Program-made: the position numbers and the translations under genes | Source: JBEHWX01 sp048498995 | GTDB lineage: Bacteria; Bacteroidota; Ignavibacteria; OLB7 | Assembly: GCA_048498995.1 (NCBI GenBank) | Contig: JBEHWX010000046.1 | Coordinates: 1 to 44,457 of the forward strand | Reading direction: 5' to 3' | DNA: 44,457 nt | The notes under the pieces: model-generated | What the model saw: only the letters and a program-made list of their open reading frames with translations | Database searches by the model: none | What the model was told of the DNA's origin: nothing | Part shown: piece by piece, positions 33,392 to 42,434 of the stretch | Layout: each line of letters starts with the position of its first letter | Numbering within the stretch: the stretch's first letter is position 1

Positions 33392-35044
33392 ATGAACTTT
33401 CACGAGTTGGCCGAGACCTACCAGCGGATCGAGGCGGCCGGCGGCGAGCAGCGCCGTCGCGCGATCCTCGTCGAGCTGTTCCGTTCGCTCGACGTCAAGA
33501 CCCTCCCCGCCGTTGCCCATTTCACGCTCGGCGAAGTGATCGACCCGACACAGGTCGAGAACCTCGGCATAGGCCCCGGCACCGTTCGCGACGTGATCGC
33601 CTCCCGCTCCGGACGCGCTCCGGAGGAGATCGAGGACGAGCTTCGCGAGGGGGATATCGCCGAGCTTGCCGGCAGCGTGGCCGGTGGCGACGGTGAGCTG
33701 ACGGTGGAGGGGCTCTGGAAACGGATCGCGCGGGGGGTGAAGCGGAACGAGCCGCGCGCCGCGCTGGTCGACGAAGTGCTGGAGCAGACCAGCCCCGTCG
33801 GCGCCACGTTCTTCGTGCGGATGGTGCTCAACCGGATGCGGATCGGCGTCGGGTTCAACTCCATGGCCCGCGCTCTCGCCGAGGCGTTCGATGTCGATGC
33901 CGCCGAGCTGGAGCGCGTCTACGCGCTGACGAACGATGTGGGGCTCACCGCCCTCGGCGCCAGAAAGGGGGAGAAGGCTCTCGAGAAGATGGGGATCACC
34001 CTGTTCCATCCCTACCAGTTCATGAACGCTCAGCGTGTGGAGCGCGCCGAGGAGATCTTCGAGCATTATCCGAACAAGCGGGTCTACTTCGAGGTCAAGT
34101 ACGACGGCGCGCGCCTGCAGATCCACATCTCGAAAGGCGAGTCCGGCACGGTGGACGTCCGCCTCTACTCCCGACGTCTGAACGAGGTCACCGAAAGCCT
34201 CCCCGACGTGGTCGAGGCGGTGCGCAAGGCGTGGAAGGGAAACGACGGCATCATCGAGGCGGAGGCGGTGGCCTACGACAGCACGTTGACCGAGAAGCAG
34301 CCGTTTCAGATGGTGCTCACGCGGCTCGGTCGCAAGAGCGACATCGAGCAGAAGGCGCGTGAGCTTCCGTTCATCCTCTACGTGTTCGATATCCTCCACG
34401 ACAACGGCGTCGACCTGACCGACAAGACCGCGACAGAGCGACGGATGCTGCTGGTGAAGCGGATCAAGCCGAACAAGCGGATCACCTTCACGATGATGAT
34501 GGAGACCAACCTGCTCGACGCGACGATGGAGTTCTTCGACAGGGCGGTTCAGGAAGGGCACGAGGGGCTGATGGCCAAGGATCCTGACGGAGTGTATATC
34601 CCCGGAAAGCGTACCGATCTCTGGCTCAAGCTGAAGCCGGCCTACGAGACGCTCGACGTGATTATCGTCGGCGGCATCTGGGGAACCGGACGTCGGCGAG
34701 GATATCTCTCGAGCCTGCTCGTGGCGGTGCGCGACGAAGCAAGCAACGAGCTGAAGACCGTCGGCAAGGTGGGATCGGGATTCGACGACGAGCGGCTCGG
34801 AGAGCTCACCGCGCGTCTGCGCGAGCTTGTGGTGGTCGAGCGTGGGCGGACCGTGGAGGTCGAGCCGGAGATCGTGATCGAAGTCGATTTTCAGGATATC
34901 CAGAAGACCTCCGCCTACGAGTCCGGCTATGCGCTGCGCATCCCGAGGTTCCGCCGCGAGCGTGCCGACAAGAGCGTGAAGGAGGCCGACAGCATCGAGC
35001 GCCTGGCCGGCATTTTCAAAAAGCTCCATCCGCCGCGTTCATGA
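33392..35044 (+). CDS. ATP-dependent DNA ligase, archaeal type
   Basis: This 550-residue enzyme seals nicks via a ligase-adenylate. It has the three domains of archaeal-type ligases: an N-terminal helical DNA-binding domain (to about 210), the adenylation domain with catalytic Lys236 in FEVKYDGARLQIH, and an OB domain from about 430 (GGIWGTGRRRGYLSSLLVAV). Nucleotidyltransferase motifs III (ILYVFDILH), IV (EGLMAKDPDG) and V (WLKLKPAYE) are visible. GGAG lies 9 bp before the ATG. The domain order and size differ from the ligase part of LigD. Because a LigD-like protein without a ligase domain is encoded 2 kb downstream, this enzyme may supply the sealing activity; that is inference. Confidence 0.92.
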   Translation: MNFHELAETYQRIEAAGGEQRRRAILVELFRSLDVKTLPAVAHFTLGEVIDPTQVENLGIGPGTVRDVIASRSGRAPEEIEDELREGDIAELAGSVAGGDGELTVEGLWKRIARGVKRNEPRAALVDEVLEQTSPVGATFFVRMVLNRMRIGVGFNSMARALAEAFDVDAAELERVYALTNDVGLTALGARKGEKALEKMGITLFHPYQFMNAQRVERAEEIFEHYPNKRVYFEVKYDGARLQIHISKGESGTVDVRLYSRRLNEVTESLPDVVEAVRKAWKGNDGIIEAEAVAYDSTLTEKQPFQMVLTRLGRKSDIEQKARELPFILYVFDILHDNGVDLTDKTATERRMLLVKRIKPNKRITFTMMMETNLLDATMEFFDRAVQEGHEGLMAKDPDGVYIPGKRTDLWLKLKPAYETLDVIIVGGIWGTGRRRGYLSSLLVAVRDEASNELKTVGKVGSGFDDERLGELTARLRELVVVERGRTVEVEPEIVIEVDFQDIQKTSAYESGYALRIPRFRRERADKSVKEADSIERLAGIFKKLHPPRS

Positions 35045-35261
35045 CGGGCGTGGCGTCCGAGGGCGCCGAAGGCTCGTGACGCTCCGTTACGAGGTCCGCC
35101 GCCATGTCGGGCATTTCGGCACGCCGCTTGAGTTTTACTTCGACAGCCGCTCGGCGCGACCTCGAAGGGAGAAGTCGCGGCCCGCGTAAGCGGGAGAGTG
35201 AGCGGACGCGGCGGAGTAATTCCGCCGATGAAATGTTGAATAACGATAGGATGGAAACATC

Positions 35262-35897
35262 ATGAATCCGAAGAAGAGTGGTGAGCAGCTGCGTCCGGAA
35301 CAGATGCAGAGCTCGAACAATCCGGAAGAGTTCGGTGAGTCGCAGAGTAATCTCTCGGGCACCGCGCAACCGGGACGTGGCGTCGAGGGATCTCCGGATG
35401 TCTCGAATGTCGCCGGTGGCACCGGAGTGAGTGGTATCGGATCGGATCAACGCAATCAGTCGCGTACCTCGGGCAGCCGCGTCGAGCTCGGCTCTCAGGA
35501 GCAGATTGGCTCACAGCAGCAGCTCGGCTCGCAGCAGCTCGGCTCGCAGGAGCAAGTGGGACGCGAGAGTTTTTCCGAGGAGAAGCTCGGCTGGCGTCGT
35601 CCCACGGAGCGTAATCTCGAAGAGGGACGTCTCGGCGAGAGCGGTATGGGAGAGGAGAGCGCGGGATATGAGCGCTTCGGAAGCGCCGGCCTGTCGGAGA
35701 ATCAGGGTATCGAGGATAATCCCGCCGCTGGGGATGTGAGCCTGTCGAGCAGCTCGGGAATCGGATCGTCCGATATCGGCGCCAGTGACACGGATGTCGC
35801 CGGACGGAGCGGTGCTCGGAGCAGCCAGCGCGGCATGGAGCAGGGACGCAGCAGTCTGAGCTCCGGACAGGACGAGTCAGAGCGTCCGCGGCACTGA
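35262..35897 (+). CDS. Hydrophilic low-complexity protein (probably disordered)
   Basis: The 211-residue protein has no signal peptide, no hydrophobic segment and a composition dominated by Ser, Gly, Gln and Glu. There are short internal repeats such as GSQEQIGSQQQLGSQQLGSQ near residues 77-100, followed by a charged segment (EEKLGWRRPTERNLEEGRLGE). It resembles hydrophilin or stress-protectant proteins in composition only. No family is recognised. ATAGGATGGAAACATC precedes the ATG, with GGA-type ribosome binding. It is followed by two further small basic or hydrophilic genes. Confidence 0.65.
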   Translation: MNPKKSGEQLRPEQMQSSNNPEEFGESQSNLSGTAQPGRGVEGSPDVSNVAGGTGVSGIGSDQRNQSRTSGSRVELGSQEQIGSQQQLGSQQLGSQEQVGRESFSEEKLGWRRPTERNLEEGRLGESGMGEESAGYERFGSAGLSENQGIEDNPAAGDVSLSSSSGIGSSDIGASDTDVAGRSGARSSQRGMEQGRSSLSSGQDESERPRH

Positions 35898-36224
35898 TGC
35901 CGGCGGAGGATGATCGCAACCCGACGCTCCGTTGAGAGCATCATACGCGATCGCGATACTTCCAGCGTGCGAAGTCCTTTCGGGACGTTCGCCGATATGC
36001 GCCGGAGACCTCAGGTCTCCGGCGCTCGTCGTTTCGGAACCGAGGCTCGTCAGCGCCAGCCGGCGTTTCGGAGCGGAGCCGTCGTGGCGCGATGGGGGAG
36101 CACGCCGGTTCCGCATTCGGCGGATGCCGGATAGAGCGATCCGCACGTCGACGCGGTGCCACACTGGCACCGGCATTGCAGGATACTTCGGTGTGGATGT
36201 GGAATAATTTCGAGGAGAGGTGTC
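35898..36224. other. Intergenic stretch with terminator
   Basis: Apart from the hairpin at 35999-36025 no feature is evident. GGATACTTCGG occurs about 45 bp before the gene at 36225 and ATACTTCGG again near 38890 before the subtilase, possibly a variant promoter element. Confidence 0.4.
35999..36025 (+). terminator. Hairpin terminator, 12-bp stem
   Basis: GCGCCGGAGACC (35999-36010) pairs with GGTCTCCGGCGC (36014-36025) round a 3-base loop, followed by TCGTCGTTT. Confidence 0.7.
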
Positions 36225-36431
36225 ATGCCGAACAAGAGTGGACGCGCATGGAAGCTCGAGCGCGCAAGCGTCGACCAGAAGGGTGGTCGCCCGCGCTCCA
36301 ATAAATATTCGGGATCGGACAACGACAGCAGACCGGCGGCGGGATCGCGCAGCCGCGTCTGGGTTGGCGGATACACCCGATCCGACGGTACGCAGGTTCA
36401 CGGATATTATCGCGGCACGCCCGGCCGCTGA
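36225..36431 (+). CDS. Small basic protein with GYTRSDGT motif
   Basis: The 68-residue protein begins MPNKSGRAWKLERASVDQKG, with GAGGAGAGG ideally placed 4 bp before the ATG. It is rich in Arg/Lys/Ser/Gly and ends VWVGGYTRSDGTQVHGYYRG. The GYTRxDGTxVxxYxR element recurs in small bacterial proteins of unknown role, often written off as hypothetical. There is no membrane segment. It sits between two other small hydrophilic genes. Confidence 0.65.
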   Translation: MPNKSGRAWKLERASVDQKGGRPRSNKYSGSDNDSRPAAGSRSRVWVGGYTRSDGTQVHGYYRGTPGR

Positions 36432-36609
36432 GGGTCGACGCCTCGCGCGTTGATCGGTACGCGTCAATGGGATTTCGAGATGGATTTCGATTCGCAGAGG
36501 ACGCGTTCAGATAGCAACCGATGATTGTCAATTCAGGAGCCGGCATCCGGTCGCGCATGCGCGGCCGGATGCGTCGATGCTCGGTTTCACACATGAGGAG
36601 GGTGGAGCG

Positions 36610-36906
36610 ATGCCAAGAGGAGAGAAGTCCAAGTATACGGACAAGCAGAGAAGGAAGGCGGATCATATCGCCGAGGGGTACGAGAAGCGTGGCGTGTCGG
36701 ACAAGGAAGCAGAGAGTCGCGCCTGGGCAACCGTCAACAAGGAATCCGGCGGCGGTAACAAGTCGGGCAGCGGTCGCGGAAAGAAGGACACCAACGTCTC
36801 CAGCAAAAAGGGAGGCCGTAAGGGTGGCGCCAGCATGACGCACGCCGAGCGCAGTCGCGCCGCGAAAAAAGGATGGGAGACACGTCGTCGACGTGCCTCC
36901 GCCTGA
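36610..36906 (+). CDS. Small basic stress/plasmid-stabilisation-like protein
   Basis: The 98-residue protein starts MPRGEKSKYTDKQRRKADHI with GGTGGAG upstream. The block YTDKQRRKADHIAEGYEKRG and ESRAWATVNKESGGGNKSGS matches a small widespread family sometimes labelled plasmid stabilisation protein. The C-terminus MTHAERSRAAKKGWETRRRR is a Lys/Arg-rich AAKKGWETRR element seen in DNA-associated small proteins. It is strongly basic and could bind nucleic acid; its function is not established. An in-frame ATG at 36577 is possible but lacks a ribosome site. Confidence 0.75.
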   Translation: MPRGEKSKYTDKQRRKADHIAEGYEKRGVSDKEAESRAWATVNKESGGGNKSGSGRGKKDTNVSSKKGGRKGGASMTHAERSRAAKKGWETRRRRASA

Positions 36907-37209
36907 GCGCGAACCGAGCGATACATAGTCGTTGTGGCGCCGATGGCGGCCTCAAACGGAAACGGGCCGAAGAGGGAGAAGCAAATGCTTCAATCTCTTC
37001 GGCCCGTCTCATTGCGAGAAATTCATTCGGCCCGGAAATGTTCCACGTGGCGCATTTTTCAGCAGTCAACGTGAATGGGATACGTTCGATTATTCGCGCT
37101 CGTTGTCGGATCTTCTCCACGCCGCGCGGTTGAATATCGATGTCGGAAATTCGATGGCCGGAATCGATGCGATGCGGCCATGCGAGGATTTCCGATGCGT
37201 CCCGTGATA
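36907..37209. other. Convergent intergenic region with terminator
   Basis: The terminator at 36963-37006 is the only feature I can support. The region to 37209 is AT-richer than its surroundings. Confidence 0.5.
36963..37006. terminator. Bidirectional terminator with nested hairpin
   Basis: CGGGCCGAAGAG (36963-36974) pairs exactly with CTCTTCGGCCCG (36995-37006), and the loop contains its own hairpin (GAAGC-AAAT-GCTTC). It separates the convergent small-protein gene and the LigD-like gene. Confidence 0.75.
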
Positions 37210-38733
37210 TCAGCGCGAGCGCTTGCGGGAGGATTTGCCGCCGGCGACAAGCCGCGCGAGCTCGGCGAACGGATCGGCGCTTTGCCGGGAGAGACGGCGC
37301 GGCAACGTCTTCAGGTCGAACTTCGTCGGCGTGAGCTTCGCGGTGAGCTCCCGCCACTGAAGCGGGGTCGAGACGGTTGCTCCCGGCGTTGCGCGCACCA
37401 CGTACGGCGGCACCACATGCTTCCCCCGCGCGTTCTGCATCACGTCGAGATAGAGTCGCCCCTTCCGCTTGGCCTTATTCCGCTCCATAGTCGCGATCTC
37501 CGGGAGCTCCTTCACCACGCGCTCCCCCATGTCGAGCAGCCACTCGCGCGCCTCCTCGTAATCTCCCGAGATGGTCCACGGCACGATCACGTGCAGGCCG
37601 CTCTTGCCGGAGGTTTTGACGTAGCTCGGAATCTTCTCATCATCGAGCAGCGCGTGCAGCGTCCGCGCCACGGTCATCACGTCGGAAAATTCCCGCGCTC
37701 CGGGATCGAGATCGAAGATCACGAAGTCCGGACGATCGAGGCTCTCGAGGCGAGATTGCCAGACGTGGAAGGTGATCGTCCCCTGATTCACGAAATAGAG
37801 GAGCGTGTTCACGTCATTCACCACCGCGTAGTTGACGGTCTTTCCTTCCTCGCTCGGAAGCTCGGCGCGCGGAATCCATGGCGGATAATACGTCGGCGTG
37901 TTCTTCTGCCAGAAGCGTGGTCCTCCCTCGGCCATGCCGTCCGGGAAGCGCTCCACGGTCACCGGACGATCGGCGAGAAAGGGGAGAATGCGCTCGGCGA
38001 TCCGGCCGTAGTAGTCGAGAAGATCTCCCTTGGTAAAGCCCGGCTCCGGAAACATCACCTTGTCCAGGTGGGTGAGCTCGGGCTTTTCGGACGCCCCCGC
38101 GCTTCGCGCCGTGGAGGCCGACCGAGCCGGCGCCGCGTTGCCGCGCCGTCGCGAGCTCGAGGTGCTCCTCCTGGCGGCATCGTTCGAGGCGCCATCCTTG
38201 GCGTCGTCGCCGGCCGTCGCTTCGTCATCACGCCGCGCGAACTCATCCTTCATCTTGATCAGGAGCCAGTTGTGGCGCGACCCGCGATCCTTCATCCGGA
38301 TCATCGCGAAGCGGCCGTTGAGCTTTTCGCCGTGGAGCTCGAACTCCAGTCGGCCCGCCTCGATTCCCTGGCTGATCGTGGCCGGCTCCGGCTTGTCGAG
38401 CATGATGTTGTCGTAGGTGCCGTGGTCCCAGATCTCGACATGTCCGGCGCCATATTCCCCCTCGGGAATATCACCCGAGAATGTCGCGTAGGCCACCGGA
38501 TGATCTTCCACCTCCACGGCGAGGCGCTTGACCGACGGATCGAGCGACGGCTCCTTGGTAACCGCCCAGCTCTTGAGCACGCCGTCAGCCTCGAGTCGGA
38601 AGTCGTAGTGCAGCCGCGTGGCGTGATGCTCCTGGATCACGAAGATCGGCTTCTTCGATTCGCGCCCCACCTTCGCGCCCGGCTCCGGCGTCTTCCTGAA
38701 ATTTCTCTTCCGCTTGTATTCCTCGAGTGCCAT
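37210..38733 (-). CDS. LigD-like protein: 3'-phosphoesterase plus polymerase/primase, no ligase domain
   Basis: This 507-residue protein is a bacterial NHEJ end-processing enzyme. Residues 1-165 are the LigD 3'-phosphoesterase domain, with FVIQEHHATRLHYDFRLEAD (His and Asp metal/phosphate residues), WAVTKEPS, GEYGAGHVEIWDHG and WLLIKMKDE. A charged Ser/Ala/Arg linker covers about 165-215. From about 218 to the end is the primase-polymerase domain (LTHLDKVMFPEPGFTKGDLL, RFPDG, FWQKNTP) with catalytic Asp341/Asp343 in FVIFDLDP, and KTSGKSGLHVIVP. No ATP-ligase KxDG motif occurs anywhere. The start MALEEYKRKRNF is chosen because LigD PE domains begin this way; the frame is open far upstream but antisense to the subtilase. 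No Ku gene is in the window. Confidence 0.92.
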   Translation of the reverse strand: MALEEYKRKRNFRKTPEPGAKVGRESKKPIFVIQEHHATRLHYDFRLEADGVLKSWAVTKEPSLDPSVKRLAVEVEDHPVAYATFSGDIPEGEYGAGHVEIWDHGTYDNIMLDKPEPATISQGIEAGRLEFELHGEKLNGRFAMIRMKDRGSRHNWLLIKMKDEFARRDDEATAGDDAKDGASNDAARRSTSSSRRRGNAAPARSASTARSAGASEKPELTHLDKVMFPEPGFTKGDLLDYYGRIAERILPFLADRPVTVERFPDGMAEGGPRFWQKNTPTYYPPWIPRAELPSEEGKTVNYAVVNDVNTLLYFVNQGTITFHVWQSRLESLDRPDFVIFDLDPGAREFSDVMTVARTLHALLDDEKIPSYVKTSGKSGLHVIVPWTISGDYEEAREWLLDMGERVVKELPEIATMERNKAKRKGRLYLDVMQNARGKHVVPPYVVRATPGATVSTPLQWRELTAKLTPTKFDLKTLPRRLSRQSADPFAELARLVAGGKSSRKRSR

Positions 38734-38973
38734 GTCGTCCTCGACTATGTTCAATGCGTCACGGTCGTTTCCATCCGCGATCCACGCAAGCCACGTACCA
38801 GCACGCCGACACGTTCGACGAGTCGGGGCGGTGAGGGCGCGCGAGACGCCTCCGGTTCGGACGCGCATCGCACGGGACAAAGTGATATACTTCGGCCCCA
38901 TCCCCAGCTTCGCCGTGCGGAAGGATCCTCGATCCTCCCGCGGAGTCTCGTCCATTCCGTTCCGGCGATTCCG

Positions 38974-41232
38974 ATGAGCCGACCATCCACGCACGCGGCG
39001 CGCCTCGCGCGTGCCCTGATCCTCCAGCTTTTCCTTCTCTCCGCTCTCGGCACGCTCAGGCTTGCCGCGCAGGTCCCGATACCCTCCGGTTGGGACTCGA
39101 CCGCTCTTGCCCTCTGCGACGCGCGCCTGAAGATGCTGCTGCTCCTGCGTGATCAGGACGCGGCGACCGCCGCGACGCTCGCCGTATCCGATCCATCGTT
39201 CGAATCTACCCCGATTCCTCTGGTGCTCACGGGACATCCCGACCGATTGCGATTGATGATCGACTCCGCGGGGGGGCATGTCGGCGCCGTGATCGGCGAG
39301 ATGATGACCGCCACGCTCCCTCCGGATGCGCTCGCCTCCGTCGCACGCTCCGGGTATCTGACGCGGGCCGAGCTGGCGCCGAGGGTCACGCTCTACAACG
39401 ACAGCGTCCGGGCAAACGTGCGCGCCGGCCAGGTGCTGCGCGGCCTGCCTCCGTTGTCCGGAACCGCCACCGGCAAGGGGGTGATCATCGGGATCATCGA
39501 CAGCGGCATCGACTTCCGGCATCCGGAGTTCCGCATGCGGCGTGATCGTCTGGCAACACGCGTCATCTCGATCTGGAGCCAGGGAGATCGGAGCGGCAGG
39601 CCGCCGGAGAGCTTCGGCTACGGCACCGAATGGCGTCGCGAGCAGATCCAGCACGCCTGCGAGGAGCCGGCCAGTGGAGAAGTTCAGGAGCTCGACATCG
39701 TCGGCCACGGGACCATGGTGGCGGCCACCGCCGCGGGACTCCACGGCATCGCTCCCGAGGCGGACATCATCGTGGTGCAGCTCCGTGCTCTCGGAGGCGC
39801 CTGGGACGATCTTGCCACCGACGTGATGGACGCCGCGCTCTATATCTACGAGACGGCGGAGGCGCTCGGCAGGCCCTGCGTGATCAACGCGAGCCTCGGC
39901 TCCTTCGAGCATCTGCAGGATGGCTCCGACGCCATGGCGCGCGGCATCGACGCGATCACGGCCGAGCGGCCGGGACGCTTCTTCGTCGCCGCGGCGGGGA
40001 ACAGCGGCATGATGGCGACCCACTGGAGCGGAGGGGAGAAGGATACAGCGGTCTGGACGTATTGCGCCGGCGGGGCAACGAGCTTCCGCGTGGCCGATTC
40101 GGTGGTCTCGCGCTTCGAGCTGGCGATCGGCATCGACTCGATCGCTCCGGACGGCACGATACGGTGCATCGCGCTGACCCCGTTCAGGAGCGGGCTGGCG
40201 TTCCGCGCGCTCGGCATGCTCGTCGATTCGTTTCCGGTCACGGCCGGCCGCGCGCCTCGTGCCGCCATCACGGCCGCCGCGGCAAGCAAGGGAACGACCG
40301 AGGTGCGCGTGGCCTGCACTCCGACCGGTTCAAGGCTCTTCCGGCTCGTGGTGCGTGGCGGCGCGCCGTTCCATGCGTGGGGAGACCGGCTGCTTCCGCG
40401 CGACTCGCTTCCGTACGCCGCCCGTGCCGGCATCGACGACGCGTACCGTCCGCCGGACAACCTCTACACCGTGGCGACACCGGCGATCGCCCGGAGCGTG
40501 ATGGGGGTGGGGGCCTACGTCAATCGCGCGCAGTACCGGAATGTTCGTGGCGAGCCGCGGCCACGCACCCCGCTCGTGGTTGGCTCCCTCTGCGACTTCT
40601 CGAGCCGGGGTCCCTCGGTCGACGGAAGGATCAAGCCGGAGTTGATCGCGCCGGGAGCGCTGGTGCTCTCGGCCCGTTCGCGTGATATCGCCTACGTCGA
40701 TTCGAGCGAGATGGCGTCCGATGGCTCGTCGATCGCCGGCAGCGGCACGAGCATGGCTTCGCCGGCGGTCGCCGGAGCCATCGCGCTCTATCTGGAAAAG
40801 CATCCGGATGCGACCCCCGACCAGGTGCGGCGCGCGCTCGTCGAGCATGCGGCGCATGACGCGGCGAGTCTCTCGGCCGGTCCGCTGCCGAACGGGGCGT
40901 GGGGCAACGGGAAGCTCGATGTCTTTGCCACGATGACCGCGGAGGCCGATCCGGGGGCGGTTCCGATGCCGGTGCAGGTCTATGCTCCCGTGCCGAATCC
41001 GGTGGCGGGCACGTCCGCCTACATCGGCTATCGCATTGCCACGGATGTCGCCGTCGAGCTCGGCGTGTTCGATATGCTGGGACGGAGGCTGCTCCTTACG
41101 CGGCGAGGGGAGGAAGAGGCGGGATATCACGAGCTGCCGCTCGATCTGGCGGGCTGGCCGGCGGGCACCTATCGGATCGAGGTCATCGCCGGAGCCGATC
41201 GCGCGATCGGCAAGATGATGCTGGTCAGATAG
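38974..41232 (+). CDS. Subtilisin-family (S8) serine protease with T9SS tail
   Basis: The 752-residue protein has an N-terminal signal (LILQLFLLSALGTLRLAAQ), then an inhibitor-like prodomain to about 160. The peptidase domain has the triad Asp176 (IIGIIDSGIDFRHPEF), His245 (DIVGHGTMVAATAAG) and Ser593 (GSGTSMASPAVAGAIA), with oxyanion Asn343 in AAAGNSG. A long insert with a beta-rich domain lies between the oxyanion Asn and the Ser, as in large bacterial subtilases. The final 85 residues form a T9SS type-A sorting domain (VYAPVPNPVAGTSAYIGY, LGVFDMLGRRLL, GTYRIEVIAGADRAIGKMMLV). I start it at MSRPSTHAARL; the frame is open much further upstream but antisense to ligD. It is probably a surface or secreted protease. 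Confidence 0.92.
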   Translation: MSRPSTHAARLARALILQLFLLSALGTLRLAAQVPIPSGWDSTALALCDARLKMLLLLRDQDAATAATLAVSDPSFESTPIPLVLTGHPDRLRLMIDSAGGHVGAVIGEMMTATLPPDALASVARSGYLTRAELAPRVTLYNDSVRANVRAGQVLRGLPPLSGTATGKGVIIGIIDSGIDFRHPEFRMRRDRLATRVISIWSQGDRSGRPPESFGYGTEWRREQIQHACEEPASGEVQELDIVGHGTMVAATAAGLHGIAPEADIIVVQLRALGGAWDDLATDVMDAALYIYETAEALGRPCVINASLGSFEHLQDGSDAMARGIDAITAERPGRFFVAAAGNSGMMATHWSGGEKDTAVWTYCAGGATSFRVADSVVSRFELAIGIDSIAPDGTIRCIALTPFRSGLAFRALGMLVDSFPVTAGRAPRAAITAAAASKGTTEVRVACTPTGSRLFRLVVRGGAPFHAWGDRLLPRDSLPYAARAGIDDAYRPPDNLYTVATPAIARSVMGVGAYVNRAQYRNVRGEPRPRTPLVVGSLCDFSSRGPSVDGRIKPELIAPGALVLSARSRDIAYVDSSEMASDGSSIAGSGTSMASPAVAGAIALYLEKHPDATPDQVRRALVEHAAHDAASLSAGPLPNGAWGNGKLDVFATMTAEADPGAVPMPVQVYAPVPNPVAGTSAYIGYRIATDVAVELGVFDMLGRRLLLTRRGEEEAGYHELPLDLAGWPAGTYRIEVIAGADRAIGKMMLVR

Positions 41233-41383
41233 CGGGCGCTCGGATGACCGCAGCGGCATCGCCTCGGAGGCGGGGTGTGGATCGAGAGTATCCTCCGACG
41301 GTCATCGAAACGAAGCGCCCGCGCTCCGGCGTCCGCGATGTAGCCGCGATCGGGTCCGCGCCGGCGATAACGCGGGCGCGGAC
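41232..41383. terminator. Structured convergent region (nested long-range stems)
   Basis: GCGGGCGCT (41232-41240) pairs with AGCGCCCGC (41314-41322). Inside it GATGACCG (41243-41250) pairs with CGGTCATC (41299-41306), and GCCTCGGAGGC (41261-41271) forms an inner hairpin. A second hairpin GTCCGCGCC/GGCGCGGAC lies at 41354-41383. It lies between the convergent subtilase and SPW genes, so termination is the simplest reading. Confidence 0.5.
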
Positions 41384-41453
41384 CTGGATACGGCACCATG
41401 CTTCGATGGCCGTGATTGTCGCGACCACCTGACGTCGGCGCGCGTCACGTGGA

Positions 41454-41843
41454 TCAGGCGCCGGTCGGCCGCACGTTGTACGGGCGCTGCGGTCCGCTCG
41501 ACGGCGAGGTCACGGTGGTGAGCGCGGCGGCTATCTCGAACAGTCCGATGAGCAGATGCGGCGCCACCACGCGATCGGCGAAGCCGAAGATCCAGGGGGA
41601 GAGCGCCAGCAGAATGCCGCTGACCAGATCGAGCGTCAGATGCGTCCGCATGCTCAGCTTCGGCACGAGGCCGAGCTCGTAATCGGTGATGAGGCTGTAG
41701 GCGATCGCGCCGGCGCCGAGGATGATCGGCAGCCAGGTCTCGGCGCCGCCGAAATCGAAATCGAACAGCCAGGGTGACACCACGAGAAGCGCGCCTACCA
41801 CGTAATCGAGAATGCCGTGGATGCGCGTCGGGATGAATCGCAT
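41454..41843 (-). CDS. SPW-repeat membrane protein
   Basis: The 129-residue protein has four hydrophobic segments in two similar halves. Each half contains the SPW motif: VVSPWLFDFDFGG in the first and LALSPWIFGFADR in the second, with the family's HG/LDY (IHGILDYVVGALLV) and THLTLDLVSGILLA helices. SPW proteins are small inner-membrane proteins of unknown function. I choose MRFIPTRIHG at 41843 because AGGAG lies 8 bp upstream; the ATG at 41849 is too close to it. It is convergent with the subtilase. Confidence 0.85.
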   Translation of the reverse strand: MRFIPTRIHGILDYVVGALLVVSPWLFDFDFGGAETWLPIILGAGAIAYSLITDYELGLVPKLSMRTHLTLDLVSGILLALSPWIFGFADRVVAPHLLIGLFEIAAALTTVTSPSSGPQRPYNVRPTGA

Positions 41844-42434
41844 GATCATTTCTCCTTCGATGTTGCGAATTCGGTTCTCCACCGGATTATCCCGACAAGA
41901 TCGGGCCACGTTCTGGCATGCGATATCCGATCCCCGAGGTCGTGACATGGCATGGAATCTCGCCCGAGCCGATCCGGGATCGACGGGTCGATCCGTGTCG
42001 TGACGTATACCCGAACGGGCGGGAGCGCCCCTCACGACCGCGGGCGGCCGGAGCATGGCCAGCGGTGACGCCGACGGGCGGGCGGCGCGCCGGTCCTTCC
42101 GTGCCGTGGCGATGTGCCATTGTACCATGCCCCTTGTTCAGCGACCTTCACGACGACGGAAGGGCACATCGGGCGCCGTCGGCGGGCGGCTCCTTCGGGT
42201 TCCGATCTCGTGGCGATAATGGAGGAGATTGCCGCAATTCCGGCGAAAAATCATCATCCAATAATCGAGTCTGTCGATCAATCGAAAATCAATCGTCCAA
42301 AAAAATCTGCTCGGTGGCGACGACTATCGGGGCGGTGGGGAAAAACTCGGCGTATATTTGCCGCAGCCTGGATCGCCCCCCAATCCGAAGGTCCAACCGT
42401 CGTTTTGTCATCCAGAAGCGATTTCAGTTAATCA
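41844..42434. other. Divergent intergenic region
   Basis: The 591-bp gap separates the SPW gene and the SANT-repeat gene. It is AT-richer from about 42240. The only feature I support is the -7 element at 42353-42360. The small ORFs are not convincing. Confidence 0.5.
42353..42360 (+). promoter_or_regulatory. -7 element TATATTTG
   Basis: Exact match to TAnnTTTG (TATATTTGC), giving a leader of about 68 nt for the gene at 42435. Confidence 0.6.

Noticed and set aside
32600..35029. 809-aa ORF antisense to glgA and the ligase
   Set aside because: It spans two well-supported genes on the other strand and shows no domain.
37075..38973. N-terminal 633-residue extension of the subtilase reading frame
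   Set aside because: It is antisense to the LigD-like gene and lacks any match; the signal peptide starts at 38974.
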